Shown: piece after piece, positions 10,025-18,284 of the stretch
Layout: each line of letters opens with the position of its first letter
Position numbering within the stretch: position 1 is the stretch's first letter
Source of the DNA: Labrys sp. WJW
GTDB taxonomy: Bacteria; Pseudomonadota; Alphaproteobacteria; Rhizobiales; Labraceae
Direction: 5' to 3'
Assembly: GCF_001676615.1 (NCBI RefSeq)
Contig: NZ_LYXZ01000001.1
Coordinates: 124,001 to 188,000, forward strand
Length of the DNA stretch: 64,000 nucleotides
Made by a program: the position numbers and the translations under genes
The notes under the pieces: generated by a model
Databases searched by the model: none
Told to the model about the DNA's origin: nothing
The model's input: only the letters and a program-made list of their open reading frames with translations

Positions 10025-11170
10025 TCAAGCGCCGTAGAGGGCAAGCAGCTTGCGCATGCGATCGGCCGCCAACTCCGGGTCGCGCAGCAGGCCGCAGGCA
10101 TCCGCATGTTTGAAAAGCTCGACGAAATAAGGCAGCGGCCGCATGGCCTGCGCCCCGCCCAGCATGACGAAATGCTCCTGGAAGCCATTGAGCCAGGCGA
10201 GGAAGACGACCCCCGTCTTGTAGAATTGGGTGGGCGCGCGGAAGATGAGCCGGGCCAGCGGGACGGTGGGATCCAGCACCGCATGGAACGCCCCGATGTC
10301 ACCCTCCCCCAGTTTCTGGATGGCGAAAGCGGCCGCCGGCGCAAGGGGATCAAAAATGCCGAGAAGGGCGTGGGAAAAGCCGACCTTGTCGCCGGCGATC
10401 AATTCCGGATAGTTGAAGTCGTCGCCTGTATACATCTTGACGCCGACGGGAAGACGACGACGCATCGCGATTTCCTTGTCCTTGTCCAGGAGCGAGATCT
10501 TGATGCCCTCGACTTTCGCCGCGTTCTCTTGGACGACGCGCAGCGCCACGTCCATGGCAGCCTCGAAACCGTCGCTGCCCCAGTAACCCTTCAGCGCCGG
10601 ATCGAACATGTCGCCGAGCCAGTGAAGAATGACGGGCCGGTCGCAACGCGCCAGCACATCGCCATAGACCTTCACATAGTCTTCCGGTGAAGTGGCGACG
10701 GCGGCCAGGGCACGGCTCGCCATCAGGATGAGGCGCCCTCCCAGGGCCTGGATGGCTTCCACCTGTTCGAAATAAGCGCGACGAACGTCGTCCAGCCCTC
10801 TCGCCTGGCTCGGCTCGAGCTGGTCTGTGCCGCATCCGTTGAAGACCAGCGCCTGCGGCAACTCCTCGCGGGTGCGCCTGATAAGCTCGAGCGCCCGAGG
10901 CCAGTCCAGGCCCATACCGCGCTGGGCTGTATCCATCGCCTCGGCAATGCCGAGGCCGAGATCGTTCAGATGGTGGCGGAACGCCATCGTTGCCTTCCAG
11001 TCGACCGTGGCCGGGCCGGAAGGATCATTGGCCGTGAACGGATCGGCCACGACATGGGCCGCCGAGAACACGACACGCGCCGCGTCGGCAGGCAAGCGGG
11101 CGGCCGGGATCACCTTGCCGCTGAGCCGATAGTCGAAGAAAGAGCCGTTGACATCGGGAAGACGGATCAT
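10025..11170 (-). CDS. DUF993 family (dihydrodipicolinate synthase-like) protein
   Basis: Protein of 381 residues of the DUF993 family, which is related to the dihydrodipicolinate synthase/aldolase TIM barrels. Conserved-looking stretches are ALVFNGCGTDQL, VILHWLGDMFDPALKGYWG, KISLLDKDKE, and VGVKMYTGDDFNYPELI. The Lys in VEGIKISLLD is a candidate Schiff-base residue, by inference only. ATG 11170 follows GAGGAAACTGCA; an upstream ATG at 11209 overlaps the preceding SDR gene. It lies ten bases after that SDR gene. Function is unproven; an aldol or retro-aldol cleavage of a sugar-derived compound is the likeliest guess. Confidence 0.8.
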   Translation of the reverse strand: MIRLPDVNGSFFDYRLSGKVIPAARLPADAARVVFSAAHVVADPFTANDPSGPATVDWKATMAFRHHLNDLGLGIAEAMDTAQRGMGLDWPRALELIRRTREELPQALVFNGCGTDQLEPSQARGLDDVRRAYFEQVEAIQALGGRLILMASRALAAVATSPEDYVKVYGDVLARCDRPVILHWLGDMFDPALKGYWGSDGFEAAMDVALRVVQENAAKVEGIKISLLDKDKEIAMRRRLPVGVKMYTGDDFNYPELIAGDKVGFSHALLGIFDPLAPAAAFAIQKLGEGDIGAFHAVLDPTVPLARLIFRAPTQFYKTGVVFLAWLNGFQEHFVMLGGAQAMRPLPYFVELFKHADACGLLRDPELAADRMRKLLALYGA

Positions 11171-11180
11171 TGCAGTTTCC

Positions 11181-11963
11181 TCAAAATCTCGGCACCAGCA
11201 TGCCGGCATCCACGGCGATCACCTGGCCGGTCGTGTAGGGGAGCCTGCCGGTGGCGAGCGTCGCCATCACCGCCCCGACATCCTCCGGCCGGCCCAGGCG
11301 CCGCATCAGGGTCAGGCCCTCCTCGTCGATGCGCCGCTGATACAGGCCGGTCACCGATTGAGTCATGGCGGTCTCGATCAGGCCCGGCCTGATATCGTAG
11401 ACGGCGATGTTCTCGCGCCCGAGCCGGACGGCGAACACCTTGCTCACCATGGCCGAACCGGCTTTCGAGACGCAATATTCCGCCCGTGGCTCGGCGACCG
11501 CATCGGCATTCGACGACGACACATTGACGATGGCATAGAAGCGCCCGTCATTGCGGTCGCGCGCAAGCACGCGCCTCGCCCATTTCTGGCACAGGAAGAA
11601 CTGCGCCTTGGCGTTGACCGCCTGGCAGCGGTCGTAGCTTTCCTCGCTGACATCGAGAGGATCGCCGCGGCTCAGGACCGATACGCCCGCATTGTTGACG
11701 AGCGTCGAAAGTGGGCCCAAAGCCTTTTCGGCGAGGTCGAGCATGGCGTCATGCGCACCGATATCGGCTATGTCGCCGGCAATGCGGGTGACGGGCACAT
11801 CGAGAACGCGCACGCGTTCCTCGGCCGCCTGCAGCTCCGCATCGTCGGCGGGTCCGTTCAAGGCGATCGCAAAACCGTTCCTGGCCAGTTCGACGGCAGC
11901 CGCCAGGCCGATCCCGCGGCTCGAGCCGGTGATGAAGGCTGCCTGCCGGATCGGGGTACTCAT
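11181..11963 (-). CDS. SDR family NAD(P)-dependent oxidoreductase
   Basis: Classical short-chain dehydrogenase of 260 residues. It has the cofactor motif TGSSRGIG (residues ~12-19), NNAG, a catalytic Ser in NVSSSNADA and the YCVSK active-site pair, followed by a PG motif in DIRPGLIETAM. In this operon it could oxidise a hydroxyacyl-CoA or a sugar alcohol. Its ATG overlaps the stop of the acyl-CoA dehydrogenase gene by four bases (11960-11963), so the two are translationally coupled. Substrate unknown. Confidence 0.9.
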   Translation of the reverse strand: MSTPIRQAAFITGSSRGIGLAAAVELARNGFAIALNGPADDAELQAAEERVRVLDVPVTRIAGDIADIGAHDAMLDLAEKALGPLSTLVNNAGVSVLSRGDPLDVSEESYDRCQAVNAKAQFFLCQKWARRVLARDRNDGRFYAIVNVSSSNADAVAEPRAEYCVSKAGSAMVSKVFAVRLGRENIAVYDIRPGLIETAMTQSVTGLYQRRIDEEGLTLMRRLGRPEDVGAVMATLATGRLPYTTGQVIAVDAGMLVPRF

Positions 11964-13105
11964 GCCAGCGCTCCATGCTTGAACAATTCGCGGGCGATGA
12001 TCATGCGCTGGATCTGGTTGGTGCCTTCATAGATCTGGGTGATCTTGGCGTCGCGATAGAGGCGCTCGACCTCGAAGCCCCGGATGTAGCCGGAACCGCC
12101 GAAGACCTGGACGGCGTCGGCCGTGCGGGCCACCGCCATGTCACCCGCGAAGCATTTGGCGATCGAGCAGGCCTTCGTCGCATTGTCCCCGCGGTCGATC
12201 TTCACCGCCGCGCTGTGCACCAGAAGACGGGCCGCCTCGATATCCTTGGCCATGTCGGCAATCAACCATTGCACGCCCTGGAACTCGGCGATCGCCTTTC
12301 CGAACTGCTTGCGCTGGCGGGCATAGTCGACGGCCGCCTCGAGGCCGGCCTGGCCGATACCGACCGCGAGCGCCGCAATGCCGACACGGCCCTTGTCGAG
12401 CACGCTCATCATCATGTGGAAGCCCTTGCCGAGTTCGCCCAACAGGGCATCCGGCCCAAGCGCCACATTGGTGAAATTGAGCGCGCCGACCTGGCTGGCG
12501 CGCTGCCCCATCTTGTGCTCCTTGGGGCCCCGTTCGACGCCCTTGGCATTGAGATCGACGATGAAGATGCTCATGCCGCGATGGCCGGCCTCCTTGTCCG
12601 TCCGGGCCAGCACGAAGCCGACATCGGCGACCGGCGCGTTGTGGATCCAGATCTTGCCGCCGTTGAGGCGCCAGCCCTCTCCGTCCCGTTCCGCCGTGGT
12701 CCTGATGCCGGAAACATCCGTTCCGGCCTCCGGCTCGGTGATGCAATAGGCCACGCGCTTGGTTCCCCGCATCGCCGGCGCCAGCCAGGTCTCGCGCTGG
12801 GCCGGCGTGCCGTGCCGGACCAGCAGCGTGGAGATGAGCTCCACCAGGCCGCATTGATCGGCGACCGAGGCATAGCCCCTCGAAAGCTCTTCCATCACGA
12901 GCGCGTAGGTCAGGGTGTCGAAGCCCGGGCCGCCCATGGCCTCGGGGACGCCGATGCCAAACAGCCCGAGTTCGCCCATCTGCTCATAGATCTCGTGGGG
13001 GAAACGCTCCTCGCGATCGAGCCCCTCGGCCAGCGGTTTGACGACCTCGTCGGCGAACTGCCGCGCCATGTCGCGCACCTGCATCTGCGTTTCGCCCGGA
13101 TACAT
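11960..13105 (-). CDS. Acyl-CoA dehydrogenase
   Basis: FAD-dependent alpha,beta-dehydrogenase of acyl-CoA thioesters; 381 residues, standard length. It carries the FAD/acyl signature CITEPEAGTDVSG, the second signature GGSGYIRGFEVERLYRDAKI, and the catalytic glutamate in YEGTNQIQR near the C-terminus. An AAAGGGGAGAAG ribosome binding site precedes ATG 13105. It is first gene of the four-gene operon reaching down to 9155. A perfect GTAACTA-N2-TAGTTAC palindrome lies 17-32 bases upstream, so the TetR protein encoded at 27575 probably represses it. Confidence 0.94.
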   Translation of the reverse strand: MYPGETQMQVRDMARQFADEVVKPLAEGLDREERFPHEIYEQMGELGLFGIGVPEAMGGPGFDTLTYALVMEELSRGYASVADQCGLVELISTLLVRHGTPAQRETWLAPAMRGTKRVAYCITEPEAGTDVSGIRTTAERDGEGWRLNGGKIWIHNAPVADVGFVLARTDKEAGHRGMSIFIVDLNAKGVERGPKEHKMGQRASQVGALNFTNVALGPDALLGELGKGFHMMMSVLDKGRVGIAALAVGIGQAGLEAAVDYARQRKQFGKAIAEFQGVQWLIADMAKDIEAARLLVHSAAVKIDRGDNATKACSIAKCFAGDMAVARTADAVQVFGGSGYIRGFEVERLYRDAKITQIYEGTNQIQRMIIARELFKHGALA

Positions 13106-13121
13106 GCGCTTCTCCCCTTTT

Positions 13122-13137
13122 GTAACTATCTAGTTAC
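13122..13137. promoter_or_regulatory. TetR-type operator, site 1 (perfect palindrome)
   Basis: GTAACTATCTAGTTAC is a perfect 7+7 inverted repeat with a two-base centre. It lies between the divergent acyl-CoA dehydrogenase and aldo/keto reductase genes, close to the start codon of the former. Four related sites are found at 17217, 17317, 27321 and 27443, the last in front of a tetR gene. Confidence 0.8.
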
Positions 13138-13263
13138 TGCTATAACGCACGTGGATCAAACGGGTCAAGCCTGACGATCCCCTCGAAATCGGCAGGTCAT
13201 CGGCCTGATCGGGGCGAGGCCAGGTCAGGCAAGCCACCAAGAGCGATGCCAACGGAGGAAACC

Positions 13264-14280
13264 ATGAAGCCATCGGAAAAGCGGAAATTCGGCCGCAGCA
13301 ACATCGAGGTCACCGCCTTTGCCTTCGGGACGGCGCCGATCGGGAATTTCTTGCGCGAGATCAGTGAACCGGTTGCCGACGAGATGGTGCAGCATGCCTG
13401 GAATGCCGGCGTGCGCTTCTACGATACCGCGCCGATGTACGGCCATGGCCTTTCGGAATTGCGCCTGGGGCAGGCGCTGCGCTGGAAGAGGCGCGACGAT
13501 TTCGTGGTCGCCTCGAAGGTGGGGCGCGTCCTGCACCCGGCCAGGCGCTCCCAAATCGACTTCTCGCCCTGGGTGAATGCGGCCCCCAACACGATGAGTT
13601 TCGACTACAGCTATGACGGCACGCTGAGGGCGTTCGAGGATTCCCTGCAGCGGCTCGCGCTCGAGCGCATCGACATGCTGTTCATTCACGATATCGACCG
13701 TTTCACCCGCGGCGACGACCAGCCGGAGGTTTTCAGGCAAGCCATGGATGGATGCTGGCGCGCCCTGGAGCGCCTGCGCTCGGAAGGCGCAGTGAAGGCG
13801 ATCGGCGTCGGCGTCAACGAGTGGGAAGTCTGTCATGAGGCGCTCAAGCAGCGCGATTTCGACTGCTTCCTTCTGGCCGGCCGCTACACGCTGCTCGAAC
13901 AGGAGGCCCTCGACGGCTTCCTGCCGCTTTGCGAAGAGCGCGGCGCTGCCGTGCTGGTTGGCGGCGGCTTCAATTCCGGAATCCTGGCAACCGGCGCGGT
14001 GCCCGGTGCGAAGTACAATTACGCCCCCGCCCCGGCCGCGGTGATGGAGAAGGTCGCCAGGATCGAGGCGGTGTGCCGGGACCACAAGGTGCCGCTTGCC
14101 GCTGCGGCGCTCCAATTCGTGGTTGCCCACCCCGCCATCCCGGCCTTCTGCGCCGGGACGCGCACGGTGGAGCAGCTCGACCAGAACCTGGCATGGTTCA
14201 GCCACCCCATTCCGCCGGATTTCTGGGCCGAACTGAAAAGCAAACGATTGCTGCGCGAGGACGCACCGGTGCCGACATGA
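13264..14280 (+). CDS. Aldo/keto reductase (aldose 1-dehydrogenase-like)
   Basis: NAD(P)-dependent oxidoreductase of 338 residues in the aldo/keto reductase branch that includes D-threo-aldose 1-dehydrogenase and L-fucose/L-galactose dehydrogenases. The catalytic tetrad is visible: Asp and Tyr in YDTAPMYGHGLSE, Lys in VASKVGR, His in LFIHDID. ATG 13264 was chosen because GGAGG lies five bases upstream; the ATG at 13246 has none. It is divergent from the acyl-CoA dehydrogenase operon and shares the palindrome at 13122. Its stop overlaps the MaoC-like gene (ATGA). It may oxidise the anomeric carbon of a sugar. Confidence 0.88.
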   Translation: MKPSEKRKFGRSNIEVTAFAFGTAPIGNFLREISEPVADEMVQHAWNAGVRFYDTAPMYGHGLSELRLGQALRWKRRDDFVVASKVGRVLHPARRSQIDFSPWVNAAPNTMSFDYSYDGTLRAFEDSLQRLALERIDMLFIHDIDRFTRGDDQPEVFRQAMDGCWRALERLRSEGAVKAIGVGVNEWEVCHEALKQRDFDCFLLAGRYTLLEQEALDGFLPLCEERGAAVLVGGGFNSGILATGAVPGAKYNYAPAPAAVMEKVARIEAVCRDHKVPLAAAALQFVVAHPAIPAFCAGTRTVEQLDQNLAWFSHPIPPDFWAELKSKRLLREDAPVPT

Positions 14281-14750
14281 ACGAGATCGCACCTGACACC
14301 GGTCGCCGCCTGGCGGCGACCGGTCTGCGCTATGACGATGTCTCCATCGGGGATTGGTTCGACACACCAGCCAGGCATGTCGGCACCGAACTGATCGACG
14401 CCTTCGCCGAACTGACCGGTGACCGCTTCGAGATCCATATGGACGACGATGCGGCGCGAGCCCACGGCTTTGCCTCGCGCGTCGCGCATGGCCTGCTGGT
14501 CCTGTCGCTCGTCGACGGGCTGAAGAACCAGGCGCAGGCCCGCTTCATCGCCATCGCCTCGCTGGGGTGGAATTTTCGGTTCGAACGCCCGGTGCTGGCC
14601 GGCGACACAATCCTCGCGCGCGTGAGCATCAAGGACAAGCGAACGACGTCGCGGCCCGAGCGGGGCATTCTCACGCTCGCCTTTTGCGTGCGCAAGCAGA
14701 CCGGGGAGATCGTCCAGTCCGGGGAAAACAAGTTGATGGTCTATCGCTGA
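14277..14750 (+). CDS. MaoC-like (hot-dog fold) dehydratase
   Basis: Protein of 157 residues with the R-specific hydratase signature: FAELTGDRFEIHMDDDAARAHGF, containing the Asp and His pair of MaoC enzymes, then SRVAHGLLVLSLVDG and FERPVLAGDTILARV. Such enzymes add water to enoyl-CoA or remove it from hydroxyacyl-CoA. It overlaps the upstream aldo/keto reductase gene by four bases and ends before a bidirectional hairpin terminator. Together with the crotonase-type gene at 14829 it gives the cluster two hydratases of unrelated fold. Confidence 0.9.
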   Translation: MNEIAPDTGRRLAATGLRYDDVSIGDWFDTPARHVGTELIDAFAELTGDRFEIHMDDDAARAHGFASRVAHGLLVLSLVDGLKNQAQARFIAIASLGWNFRFERPVLAGDTILARVSIKDKRTTSRPERGILTLAFCVRKQTGEIVQSGENKLMVYR

Positions 14751-14789
14751 GGCTGCAGCAAAGATGCGTTCTTCTCGACGATCGGCGCG

Positions 14790-14820
14790 TTTTACCCTCC
14801 CCTGGAGGGGGAGGGTAAAA
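14790..14820. terminator. Bidirectional hairpin terminator
   Basis: Arms TTTTACCCTCCCC (14790-14802) and GGGGAGGGTAAAA (14808-14820) pair perfectly over 13 bases with a five-base loop. The A/T ends give a T-rich tract on both strands. It separates the convergent MaoC-like (+) and enoyl-CoA hydratase (-) genes. Confidence 0.85.
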
Positions 14821-14828
14821 TCCAGCCT

Positions 14829-15599
14829 TCAGAATTTCGGCGGCCGCCGCTCACGGAAGGCGGCGAGGCCCGCCTGCAACTCGTGCGACCGTGCGGCCGC
14901 CATGCCGGCCAGGCAGTCGAACACACGCTCCGTCTCCTCCGCTTCGGCAGCATTCACCAACATCTTCGTCATTTCGGTTGCCAAGGGCGCGCGCAAGCAC
15001 ACCTTTTCGGCAACCGCCATGGCCCGGGCAAGCCCCTGGCCGGTTTCCACCACCTCGTCCACGATGCCGAGTTCGCGCGCTTCCCTTGCCGTCAGGATTT
15101 CGCCGAAGATCGCCATGCGCCGTACCGCCTGCGCACCGAAGCGGCGTGTCGCCCGCTGCGTACCCGACCAACCCGGAATGATGCCGAGCCCGGTCTCCGG
15201 CTGCCCGATCTTGGCGTGGGCCTCCGCAATGCGATAGTCCGCGCAGGCGGCAAGCTCCAGGCCGCCGCCCAAGGCATGGCCGTTCAGCACGGCGATGAGA
15301 GGCTGGCGCAGACGAGCCAGCGCATCGAAGGCAGCGTGTCCCTCGCGCACCCAGAACCGACCGAAATCCTCCGGAGTCTCCCGGCTCCAGGCCTCGATGT
15401 CGCCGCCCGCCGAAAACGCCTTCGCCCCTGCCCCGGTCATGACAGCGACGCGGATGCTCGCGTTGCGCTCGATGAGGGCGCACAGACGCTGCAGCTCCGC
15501 CACCATGGCGGCATCGAAGGCGTTGAGCTTGCCTTCTCGCGCGATGACGATGCTCGCGACAGGCCCCTCGATCCGCAGCCGAACGCCATCCTCGCCCAT
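14829..15599 (-). CDS. Enoyl-CoA hydratase/isomerase (crotonase) family protein
   Basis: Crotonase-fold protein of 256 residues. Visible are the oxyanion-hole segments AFSAGGDIEAW and NGHALGGGLELAACADYRIAE and the first catalytic-glutamate region GQPETGLGIIPGWSGTQR. By eye the second hydratase glutamate appears to be replaced by Arg (in AVRRMAIFGE), so it may act as isomerase, hydrolase or lyase instead of a plain hydratase. ATG 15599 shares bases with the stop of the CoA-transferase gene (ATGA); a GTG at 15602 is an alternative start. Second gene of a two-gene operon. Confidence 0.88.
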   Translation of the reverse strand: MGEDGVRLRIEGPVASIVIAREGKLNAFDAAMVAELQRLCALIERNASIRVAVMTGAGAKAFSAGGDIEAWSRETPEDFGRFWVREGHAAFDALARLRQPLIAVLNGHALGGGLELAACADYRIAEAHAKIGQPETGLGIIPGWSGTQRATRRFGAQAVRRMAIFGEILTAREARELGIVDEVVETGQGLARAMAVAEKVCLRAPLATEMTKMLVNAAEAEETERVFDCLAGMAAARSHELQAGLAAFRERRPPKF

Positions 15600-17191
15600 C
15601 ACTCGGCCGCCTCCCTGGTGACCGCCGGCCTGCTGCGGCGATCGGGCTCGAACAGGTCTGCCGGCATCGATGAGAGGGGTTCGGCAACCGCGAGCGGAAA
15701 GGCAGCCTGGTCGAGGATATCGCGCTTGAGATCGACGCCGGGCGCGATCTCCGTGACGGTCAGCCGGCCTGCGATCAGCTTCAGCACGCAGCGCTCGGTG
15801 ACATAGGTCACGTCCTGCTTCTGCAGCGTGGCGCGCTTGCCGGAGAACGAGACCTGGTCGACCTCGGGCACGAGCTTGGCGACCTTGCCCTCCTTCTCGA
15901 TCCTCAGCTTGCCATCGGCCACCGACAGTTTCGCACCGGCATTGAAATAGCCCGAGAACACGATCTTCCTGGCGCGCGAGGTGATGTCGACGAAACCTCC
16001 GGCGCCGGCCGTCACGTGCGGGCGCACCGCCAGCTTGGAGACGTTGACGGAACCATCCTCGCCGATCTGCAGGAAGGACAGCAGGGAGGCATCGAAGCCG
16101 CCGGCCTGGAAATAGGTGAACTGATGCGGCGAGGCCACGAACGCCTCGGCGTTGGAGGAGCAGCCGAACTTGAAGTCAAGCAACGGGATGCCGCCGACGG
16201 CGCCCTGCTCGATCACCCAGGTGATCTCGCCATGCCGGCCTTCCTCCAGCAGGATACGCGGAACATTCGCCGAAATACCGAAGCCGATATTCACCGCCCA
16301 GCCGTTCTCGAGTTCCATCGCCACCCGGCGAGCCATCACCTTGGCCGCATCGAAGGCGGGAAGCGTGAACGTATCAAGGGGGCGAAACAGCTCACCCGAT
16401 ATCGCCGGGTCATAGGCGGTTGCCGTCGTCTGCAACTGGTCCGGCGCCTCGACGATGATGTCGACGAGGATGCCGGGCACCCTGACGTCATGCGGACGCA
16501 GCGTGCCCGATTGGGCGATCCGCTTGACCTGCGCAATGACGGTGCCGCCGGAATTATGCGCAGCCAGTGCCAGTTCCATGGCGCCGAGATAGGCGCCTTC
16601 ATGCTCGAAGGTCAGATTGCCGCGCTCGTCCGCCGTCGAAGCCCTGATGATGGCGACATCCGGTGCGATCGCCGGAAAATAGAGCCACTCGTCGCCCTCG
16701 AACTGGACCTTGCGCACGATCGGGCGCGACCGGGCGCGATCGTTCATGGCGCAACCGTCGAGTGCCGGGTCGACAAAGGTGTCGAGCCCGACCTTGGTCA
16801 GGACGCCGGGGCGTTTTCCGGCTGCTTCCCGGAGGATGTCGAACAGGATGCCGCTGGGCACGTTGTAGGCACTGATCCTGTTCTCGCCGAGCATCTTCCA
16901 GATCAGCGGCGGCTCCGCCGAAGACGGTCCCGACGGATAGGACCCACCGATGATCGTATCGATGAGGCCGTCCTGGGCGAGATGGTCGACGCCCTTGGTG
17001 CCGAACATGTCGCCGGCGGCAATCGGGTGGATCATAGTGAGCTGGCGGGGGTGCCCCTCTTCGCGATACCGCTCGCCGAGCGCCTGGAGAACCAGGTCCG
17101 GGCAGCAAAGGCCGCTGGAGGAATTCACGGCAACGACCGCCTTGTCGCCGATGCGCTGCACCGCCTCGAGCGCGCTCCTGATTTTGGACAT
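15599..17191 (-). CDS. Acyl-CoA:acetate CoA-transferase family (YdiF/SCOT type)
   Basis: CoA-transferase of 530 residues with both halves fused in one chain, as in YdiF and propionate/acetate CoA-transferases. It would activate a carboxylic acid by moving CoA from a donor such as acetyl-CoA. The catalytic glutamate is expected in TWVIEQGAVGGIPLL; glycine-rich motifs such as GGSYPSGPSSAEPP and GAGGFVDIT are present. It heads a two-gene operon with the crotonase gene and is divergent from an aldo/keto reductase gene. A TetR-type operator lies 26-41 bases upstream. The acid activated is unknown. Confidence 0.92.
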   Translation of the reverse strand: MSKIRSALEAVQRIGDKAVVAVNSSSGLCCPDLVLQALGERYREEGHPRQLTMIHPIAAGDMFGTKGVDHLAQDGLIDTIIGGSYPSGPSSAEPPLIWKMLGENRISAYNVPSGILFDILREAAGKRPGVLTKVGLDTFVDPALDGCAMNDRARSRPIVRKVQFEGDEWLYFPAIAPDVAIIRASTADERGNLTFEHEGAYLGAMELALAAHNSGGTVIAQVKRIAQSGTLRPHDVRVPGILVDIIVEAPDQLQTTATAYDPAISGELFRPLDTFTLPAFDAAKVMARRVAMELENGWAVNIGFGISANVPRILLEEGRHGEITWVIEQGAVGGIPLLDFKFGCSSNAEAFVASPHQFTYFQAGGFDASLLSFLQIGEDGSVNVSKLAVRPHVTAGAGGFVDITSRARKIVFSGYFNAGAKLSVADGKLRIEKEGKVAKLVPEVDQVSFSGKRATLQKQDVTYVTERCVLKLIAGRLTVTEIAPGVDLKRDILDQAAFPLAVAEPLSSMPADLFEPDRRSRPAVTREAAE

Positions 17192-17216
17192 CGTCTCCTC
17201 GCGAGGATTTTTATAA

Positions 17217-17232
17217 GTAACTATATGGTTAG
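17217..17232. promoter_or_regulatory. TetR-type operator, site 2
   Basis: GTAACTATATGGTTAG matches the palindrome GTAACTA-N2-TAGTTAC at 12 of 14 arm positions. It lies in the divergent region of the CoA-transferase and aldo/keto reductase genes, 26-41 bases before the CoA-transferase start codon. Confidence 0.7.
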
Positions 17233-17316
17233 TACCTTATAGCGATGACGCCTTCAACTCCTTTTCTCCGCGGCCCGACCAGGCTGGCTTGCCGGCCGCC
17301 AAAACACGATATATAA

Positions 17317-17332
17317 GTAACTAGATAGTGCG
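17317..17332. promoter_or_regulatory. TetR-type operator, site 3
   Basis: GTAACTAGATAGTGCG matches the consensus at 11 of 14 arm positions. Its reverse complement agrees with the site at 27321-27336 at 15 of 16 positions. It is 21-36 bases before the aldo/keto reductase start codon at 17353 and exactly 100 bases from site 2. Confidence 0.7.
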
Positions 17333-17352
17333 ATAAAGAGGAAACGATAGGG

Positions 17353-18171
17353 ATGAGCATCTATTTCACACGGACGTTCCAGCGCTCTTTCGGCACCTAC
17401 CCCCTGCGCGGCGACGCCTGCCGGCAGGCAATCGAGACGGCACTGGTGACCGGATATCGCGCCTTCGATACCGCACAGATGTATGAGAACGAAGCCGAGG
17501 TCGGTGAGAGCCTGGCCAATGGCGGCGTGAAGCGGGACGAGCTTTGCGTCACCACCAAGGTCGGCATCCACAATTTCTCGGAAGAGCGCTTTCTCCCGTC
17601 GGTCGAACAAAGCCTGAGGGACCTTCGGGTCGACTTCGTCGACGTCCTGCTGCTGCACTGGGCGCCGGCCGATGGCAATATCGCTCCCTCGCTCGGGCTC
17701 CTGCAAAAGGCGCGGGAACTGGGCCTCGCCCGCCACATCGGCGTCTCGAACTACACGGCAGGCATGATGAGGCAGGCCAGGTCGATGGTCGACGCCCCCC
17801 TCGTCACCAACCAGGTCGAGTTTCACCCCTTCCTCAATCAGGATATCCTGCTGGCGGCCGCCAACGAGACCGGCATCCCGCTCTCATCCTATTGCTCGGT
17901 CGCCCGCGGAAAGGTCTTCGAACAGCCCCTCTTCGGCGAGATCGGCCAGGCCTACGGGAAGACGGCGGGACAGGTCGTCCTGCGCTGGATTCTCCAAAAA
18001 GGCGTGCCGCTGAACACGATGTCGACCAAGCCGGAGAACATCCGCTCGAACTTCGACATCATGGATTTCACGCTGTCGAGCATCGACATGGCGCGGATCG
18101 ACGCGCAGACCCAGAAGAACCTGCGCATCGTCGGACGCGACCTCATCCCCTGGGCGCCGGAATGGGACTGA
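17353..18171 (+). CDS. Aldo/keto reductase (2,5-diketogluconate reductase-like)
   Basis: NAD(P)H-dependent reductase of 272 residues in the branch that includes 2,5-diketo-D-gluconate reductase. The catalytic tetrad is clear: Asp and Tyr in FDTAQMYENEAEVG, Lys in TTKVG, His in LLLHW. An AAAGAGGAAAC sequence lies upstream of ATG 17353. It has its own TetR-type operator and ends at a hairpin facing the GMC gene. It would interconvert a carbonyl and an alcohol in the pathway; direction and substrate are unknown. Confidence 0.9.
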   Translation: MSIYFTRTFQRSFGTYPLRGDACRQAIETALVTGYRAFDTAQMYENEAEVGESLANGGVKRDELCVTTKVGIHNFSEERFLPSVEQSLRDLRVDFVDVLLLHWAPADGNIAPSLGLLQKARELGLARHIGVSNYTAGMMRQARSMVDAPLVTNQVEFHPFLNQDILLAAANETGIPLSSYCSVARGKVFEQPLFGEIGQAYGKTAGQVVLRWILQKGVPLNTMSTKPENIRSNFDIMDFTLSSIDMARIDAQTQKNLRIVGRDLIPWAPEWD

Positions 18172-18199
18172 GGCGGCTGCCGGCTCTTCCTGGCAGCGA

Positions 18200-18262
18200 G
18201 GACGTCCTCGTCCGCTCTTGGAAGCACTGCGCTTGCCGATAGAAGAGCGGACGAGGACGTCC
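18200..18262. terminator. Long hairpin between convergent genes
   Basis: Two 20-base arms (18200-18219 and 18243-18262) pair perfectly around a 23-base loop; each contains the core GACGTCCTCGTCCGCTC. It separates the aldo/keto reductase (+) from the GMC gene (-). There is no clear T-run, so it may act as a barrier or be a dispersed repeat and not a classical terminator. Confidence 0.7.
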
Positions 18263-18284
18263 GCACCCCGGGAAAACCCCTCTC

